From JBBQZO01 sp038207625 (lineage in GTDB: Bacteria > Pseudomonadota > Gammaproteobacteria > Burkholderiales > Burkholderiaceae_D), in NCBI GenBank assembly GCA_038207625.1, contig JBBQZO010000071.1, positions 1-9,199 of the forward strand: 9,199 nucleotides of DNA. Reading direction: 5' to 3'. The notes beneath the pieces were generated by a model. It was not told where the DNA came from. It was given only the letters and a program-made list of their open reading frames with translations, and made no database searches. This document shows, in pieces, positions 6,958-9,199 of this stretch (its first letter is position 1; each line of letters begins with the position of its first letter). Position numbers and translations under genes: made by a program.

Positions 6958-7893
6958 TTGAAAGCCAGTGAAGTAGTCATGACCATCGCGGTGCTGTTGA
7001 CCGCGGGCGCCGCCGCCAGCGCCGCCGCCCGCGCAGCCGAACCGGCCAGCGTACCAGTCCAGAGCATCCTGAGCCGCAGCCACGATTGCGGCCCGACCCT
7101 GACGCTGCGCTCGCAAGCGCTGACGGCACAGGCCGAGACAAACACCTGTGCGATGCTCGGCGCGATCGAACAGCGCTTCCACGCCACCTTCCACACGCAG
7201 GGCAAGCCGGTCAAGCATGACCACAACACCAGCCTGCGCGCCAACATCTATGCCTCGCGCGCCGACTTCGTCAGTTACGCGGCCCAGCATTTCAACATGC
7301 CCACCAATAATGGCGGGATGTACCTCGAAGGTCTGCCCGACCAGCCGGGCAACCAGGCCGAGTTCGTCGCCAACCAGCGCCCTGACGGCACTGTCCACAA
7401 CCTTGAGCACGAGTACGTCCACTATCTGGACGGACGCTTCAATCTGTATGGCGACTTTTGCGTCGGCCTGCACGACTCGCATTCACCGCCGGAGAACTGT
7501 GCCCTGCCGTCGCCGTTGGCGCCCTACCTGGTATGGTGGACCGAAGGGGTGGCCGAATTCATCTCGAAAGGCCAGAACAACCCGTCGGCACTGAAGGCGC
7601 TGGACGCCAAGCACTACGCGCTCAGCGAGCTATTCGACACCGCCTACGAGGTCAACAATGACAGCGTGCGCATCTACGGCTGGGGTTATTGGGCGGTGCG
7701 TTTCATGATGGAGCGGCACCGCGGTGAGATCGAGCGGATGCTGACGTTCACGCGCGCCGGCGACTACCCCCGTTATCAGGCGCTAGCGCGCGGTTGGGGC
7801 AGCAGCATGGATGCCGAATTCGCCAGCTGGCTGACGACGCTGTCGGCCAAGGCCGGCACCGATGCGGCGGCGCCAGCCAAGGCCGCCGGCTGA
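6958..7893 (+). CDS. Secreted M9-family collagenase, catalytic domain only
   Basis: A 311-residue zinc metalloprotease read from TTG. Residues 1 to about 27 form a signal peptide (short polar start, hydrophobic core, Ala-rich end near AARAAEP). The zinc site is H151-E-Y-V-H155 followed by YLDGRFN, with the third ligand Glu196 in WWTEGVAE; both blocks are typical of Vibrio/Clostridium M9 collagenases. The later GWGYWAVRFM block (241-250) also fits the family. Known collagenases are much longer, with an N-terminal activator domain and often PKD or collagen-binding domains; here none is present, as only about 120 residues precede the active site and the protein ends at 311. Four cysteines (44, 64, 168, 181) could make two disulfides; 168 and 181 bracket an extra loop between the zinc motifs. 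It is divergent from the hydroxyproline operon. It may cut gelatin, peptides or other substrates rather than native triple helix. Confidence 0.9.
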   Translation: MKASEVVMTIAVLLTAGAAASAAARAAEPASVPVQSILSRSHDCGPTLTLRSQALTAQAETNTCAMLGAIEQRFHATFHTQGKPVKHDHNTSLRANIYASRADFVSYAAQHFNMPTNNGGMYLEGLPDQPGNQAEFVANQRPDGTVHNLEHEYVHYLDGRFNLYGDFCVGLHDSHSPPENCALPSPLAPYLVWWTEGVAEFISKGQNNPSALKALDAKHYALSELFDTAYEVNNDSVRIYGWGYWAVRFMMERHRGEIERMLTFTRAGDYPRYQALARGWGSSMDAEFASWLTTLSAKAGTDAAAPAKAAG

Positions 7894-7906
7894 GCGTACG
7901 TCAATG

Positions 7907-7934
7907 AAAAACGGCCGGTCAGTGCGACCGGCCG
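7907..7934 (-). terminator. Rho-independent terminator of the lectin operon
   Basis: A perfect 9-bp stem (7912-7920 with 7926-7934) with a five-base loop is flanked by AAAAA at 7907-7911, which is a U5 run after the stem in minus-strand RNA. On the plus strand the stem is followed by AAGATTG, so it is a poor terminator for the collagenase, although the hairpin may still stabilise that transcript. Confidence 0.75.
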
Positions 7935-7944
7935 AAGATTGCCC

Positions 7945-7979
7945 CCCCATAGGCGGCACCCTGCGTGCCACCTACGGGG
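7945..7979 (-). other. 15-bp hairpin after the last lectin-operon stop codon
   Basis: Bases 7945-7959 pair with 7965-7979 around a five-base loop. On the plus strand two positions are C-A mismatches (7954/7970 and 7949/7975). In minus-strand RNA the same positions become G-U pairs, so the stem is unbroken only in the minus transcript. It starts six bases after the stop of the 107-residue gene and comes before the terminator, giving a tandem 3' structure. Confidence 0.55.
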
Positions 7980-7985
7980 ACCGTT

Positions 7986-8309
7986 TCACAGATAGCGCAA
8001 CTTGAGCACGTCCGGCCCCGCATCGACGACCTCGATGACTTGTCCGGGCAGGCCGGCGCCGTCGAGCCGGAAGCGCTGCATGCCCAATGCCGTCAGACTG
8101 ACCCCGCTCATCTGCTGGCGGTCGTCCGGACCGGGCCGACCGGTCTGCGCCTGACCGTCCGGCCCCACCACCAGCGTTGCGCGCCCGCGCCGGCTGGGCG
8201 GGAACGCGAACCCTTGAGTCGGACGGTAGACTTGCACGCCGTCGCTATCCTCCTCGTAGGAATGGGTCCAGTGGCCGGCAAACTGCGCCGCCGCATGCTG
8301 CGCCGTCAT
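7986..8309 (-). CDS. Uncharacterised 107-residue protein coupled to the lectin
   Basis: I do not recognise a named family. The ATG at 8309-8307 overlaps the lectin stop by four bases (ATGA), and the frame closes with TGA at 7988-7986 just before two hairpins, all of which supports a real gene. No Shine-Dalgarno is evident, so translation is probably coupled to the lectin. The protein has no signal peptide or membrane helix. Visible blocks are GHWTHSYEED (12-21), VYRP (27-30), FAFPPSRRGR (34-43), then alternating short hydrophobic stretches and a C-terminal VIEVV...LKLRYL. The pattern suggests a small single-domain beta protein, perhaps a barrel like small lipocalin-type proteins, but this is a guess. 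Because it lacks an export signal it probably acts in the cytoplasm, unlike a secreted lectin; it could also be a partner or modifier of the lectin. Confidence 0.75.
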   Translation of the reverse strand: MTAQHAAAQFAGHWTHSYEEDSDGVQVYRPTQGFAFPPSRRGRATLVVGPDGQAQTGRPGPDDRQQMSGVSLTALGMQRFRLDGAGLPGQVIEVVDAGPDVLKLRYL

Positions 8310-9199
8310 GCGTTCATGCCCGAACGCGGCAGCCGTGGCGTACGCGTCGTGCTTACTGCGGCGGGCAGCGCGACCTCGCTTGCCGTCTCGGCCGGCGGCG
8401 CACTGCGGAACGTCGAAATAACCCCGCCCATGTATTCGTAGCCGGTCAGCGACGGTCCCCAGGCGGCGCCGTTCCACCACTTGTGGTACAGCGCGCTGTC
8501 GGAGCCGGTGACGAACACGTCGAGCCGGTTCGGGCCCCACGAGACTGCACGCGGGGCCGACGTGACGAGCCCGCCCATGTACTCGTAGCCGGTGAGCGAC
8601 GGCCCCCAGGCGGCGCCATCCCACCACTTGTGATACAGCGCGCTGTCGGTGCCGATGACGAACACGTCGAGACGGTTCGGGCCCCACGAGACGACCTCGG
8701 GCTGGCCCACGCAGATCCCGCCCATGCGCTCGAAGCCGGTCAGCGACGGGCCCCAGTTGGCGCCGTCCCACCACTTGTGGTACAGCGCGCCGTCGGTGCC
8801 GGTGACGAACACGTCGAGCCGGTTCGGGCCCCACGACACGGCGCGCGGGGCCGAGGTGCAGATCCCGCCCAGCCGTTCGTAGCCGGTCAGCGACGGGCCC
8901 CAGTTGGCGCCGTCCCACCACTTGTGATACAGCGCGCGGTCGCTGCCGATGACGAACACGTCGAGCCGGTTCGGGCCCCACGAGACGACCTCGGGCTGGC
9001 CCATGCAGACCCCGCCCATGAACTCATAGCCCGTCAGCGACGGTCCCCAGGCGGCCCCGTTCCACCACTTGTGGTACAGCGCGTGGTTGCTGCCCACGAC
9101 GAACACGTCGAGCCGGTTCGGGCCCCACGACACCACGCGCTGATCGCCCAGGCTGATGGCGCCCATGAGTGCGTAGCAGGTGAGCGGCTGGCCCCAGGC
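8306..9199 (-). CDS. PLL-like (DUF346) beta-propeller lectin, C-terminal part; 5' end outside window
   Basis: The frame is open from the right edge to the TGA at 8308-8306. The ATG at 9166 is not the start: the 11 residues upstream of it (AWGQPLTCYAL) continue the repeat. Five full 49-residue repeats and part of a sixth are visible, each with SWGPNRLDVF, ALYHKWW and WGPSLTGYE. This matches DUF346 repeats of the PLL lectin family of Photorhabdus, whose members fold as seven-bladed propellers binding fucosylated or O-methylated sugars between blades. One or more blades, and possibly a catalytic domain or signal peptide, should lie beyond the window. After the last blade a 40-residue Ala/Pro/Thr-rich tail follows, with codons ending mostly in G or C as in the rest of the gene. 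The sugar ligand is unknown. It may be a free lectin or the C-terminal binding module of a larger enzyme. Confidence 0.88.
   Translation of the reverse strand, partial: AWGQPLTCYALMGAISLGDQRVVSWGPNRLDVFVVGSNHALYHKWWNGAAWGPSLTGYEFMGGVCMGQPEVVSWGPNRLDVFVIGSDRALYHKWWDGANWGPSLTGYERLGGICTSAPRAVSWGPNRLDVFVTGTDGALYHKWWDGANWGPSLTGFERMGGICVGQPEVVSWGPNRLDVFVIGTDSALYHKWWDGAAWGPSLTGYEYMGGLVTSAPRAVSWGPNRLDVFVTGSDSALYHKWWNGAAWGPSLTGYEYMGGVISTFRSAPPAETASEVALPAAVSTTRTPRLPRSGMNA
8432..9199 (-). repeat. 147-bp tandem repeats encoding propeller blades
   Basis: Five units of exactly 147 bp lie at 8432-9166, and a partial unit reaches the window edge. For example, CGGGCCCCAC recurs at 8531 and 8678. There are no spacers and the repeats are in frame, so they are protein repeats. 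Unit types alternate: units with GQPEVV and VIG alternate with units carrying SAPRAV and VTG, giving a 294-bp higher-order period over the four units nearest the 3' end. Confidence 0.9.

Noticed and set aside
6585..7247. Minus-strand open frame of 220 codons across the intergenic region and the collagenase 5' end.
   Set aside because: It runs antisense to the collagenase signal peptide and shows no family motif or ribosome site; the intergenic region is better explained as regulatory.
8306..8431. Frameshift joining the lectin and the 107-residue frame into one gene.
   Set aside because: The lectin tail keeps G/C-ending codons to its stop, and a clean ATGA overlap gives a normal two-gene arrangement; raw reads or orthologs would settle it.
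9164..9166. ATG as the start of the lectin gene.
   Set aside because: The frame continues upstream with repeat-like sequence to the window edge, so this is an internal methionine at the start of a repeat.
8432..9199. CRISPR array or satellite DNA suggested by the regular repeats.
   Set aside because: The 147-bp units are contiguous, in frame and encode propeller blades; there are no spacers.

Overview
The window reads as a GC-rich, gram-negative chromosome segment. The protein set (a plant-type secreted subtilase, an M9 collagenase, and a PLL/DUF346 propeller lectin) fits a beta-proteobacterium of the Oxalobacteraceae (Massilia/Duganella type). That placement is inferred from family content and composition, not tested.

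Layout from left to right. (1) Bases 1-1565, plus strand: the 3' part of a secreted S8 serine protease with Fn3-like and pre-peptidase C-terminal (PPC) domains, followed by two hairpins, the second a clear rho-independent terminator. (2) Bases 6534 down to 1664, minus strand: a tight four-gene operon. In transcription order it encodes a proline-racemase-family protein with the Cys/Thr pair of trans-3-hydroxy-L-proline dehydratase, an M24 Xaa-Pro-type peptidase, an ornithine-cyclodeaminase-family protein that looks like a delta1-pyrroline-2-carboxylate reductase, and a POT-like MFS transporter. The first three genes are joined by 4-base stop/start overlaps. (3) Bases 6535-6957: a 423-base divergent intergenic region with a 15-bp near-perfect direct repeat. 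(4) Bases 6958-7893, plus strand: a short secreted M9 collagenase consisting of little more than the catalytic domain, starting at TTG behind a strong Shine-Dalgarno. (5) Bases 7894-7985: a convergent gap with two hairpins that appear to serve the minus strand. (6) Bases 9199 down to 7986, minus strand: the C-terminal part of a propeller lectin made of 147-bp tandem repeats, translationally coupled to a 107-residue uncharacterised protein.

Taken together, most of the window fits one purpose: using collagen-like protein. The secreted subtilase and collagenase would cut the substrate outside the cell. The transporter would bring in peptides and the M24 enzyme would cut Xaa-(hydroxy)proline bonds. 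The dehydratase and reductase would then turn trans-3-hydroxy-L-proline into delta1-pyrroline-2-carboxylate and on to L-proline. The separate steps belong to known families; their assembly into one protease-to-proline locus, with a possible shared operator, is the inference here. No regulator gene and no trans-4-hydroxyproline genes are visible.
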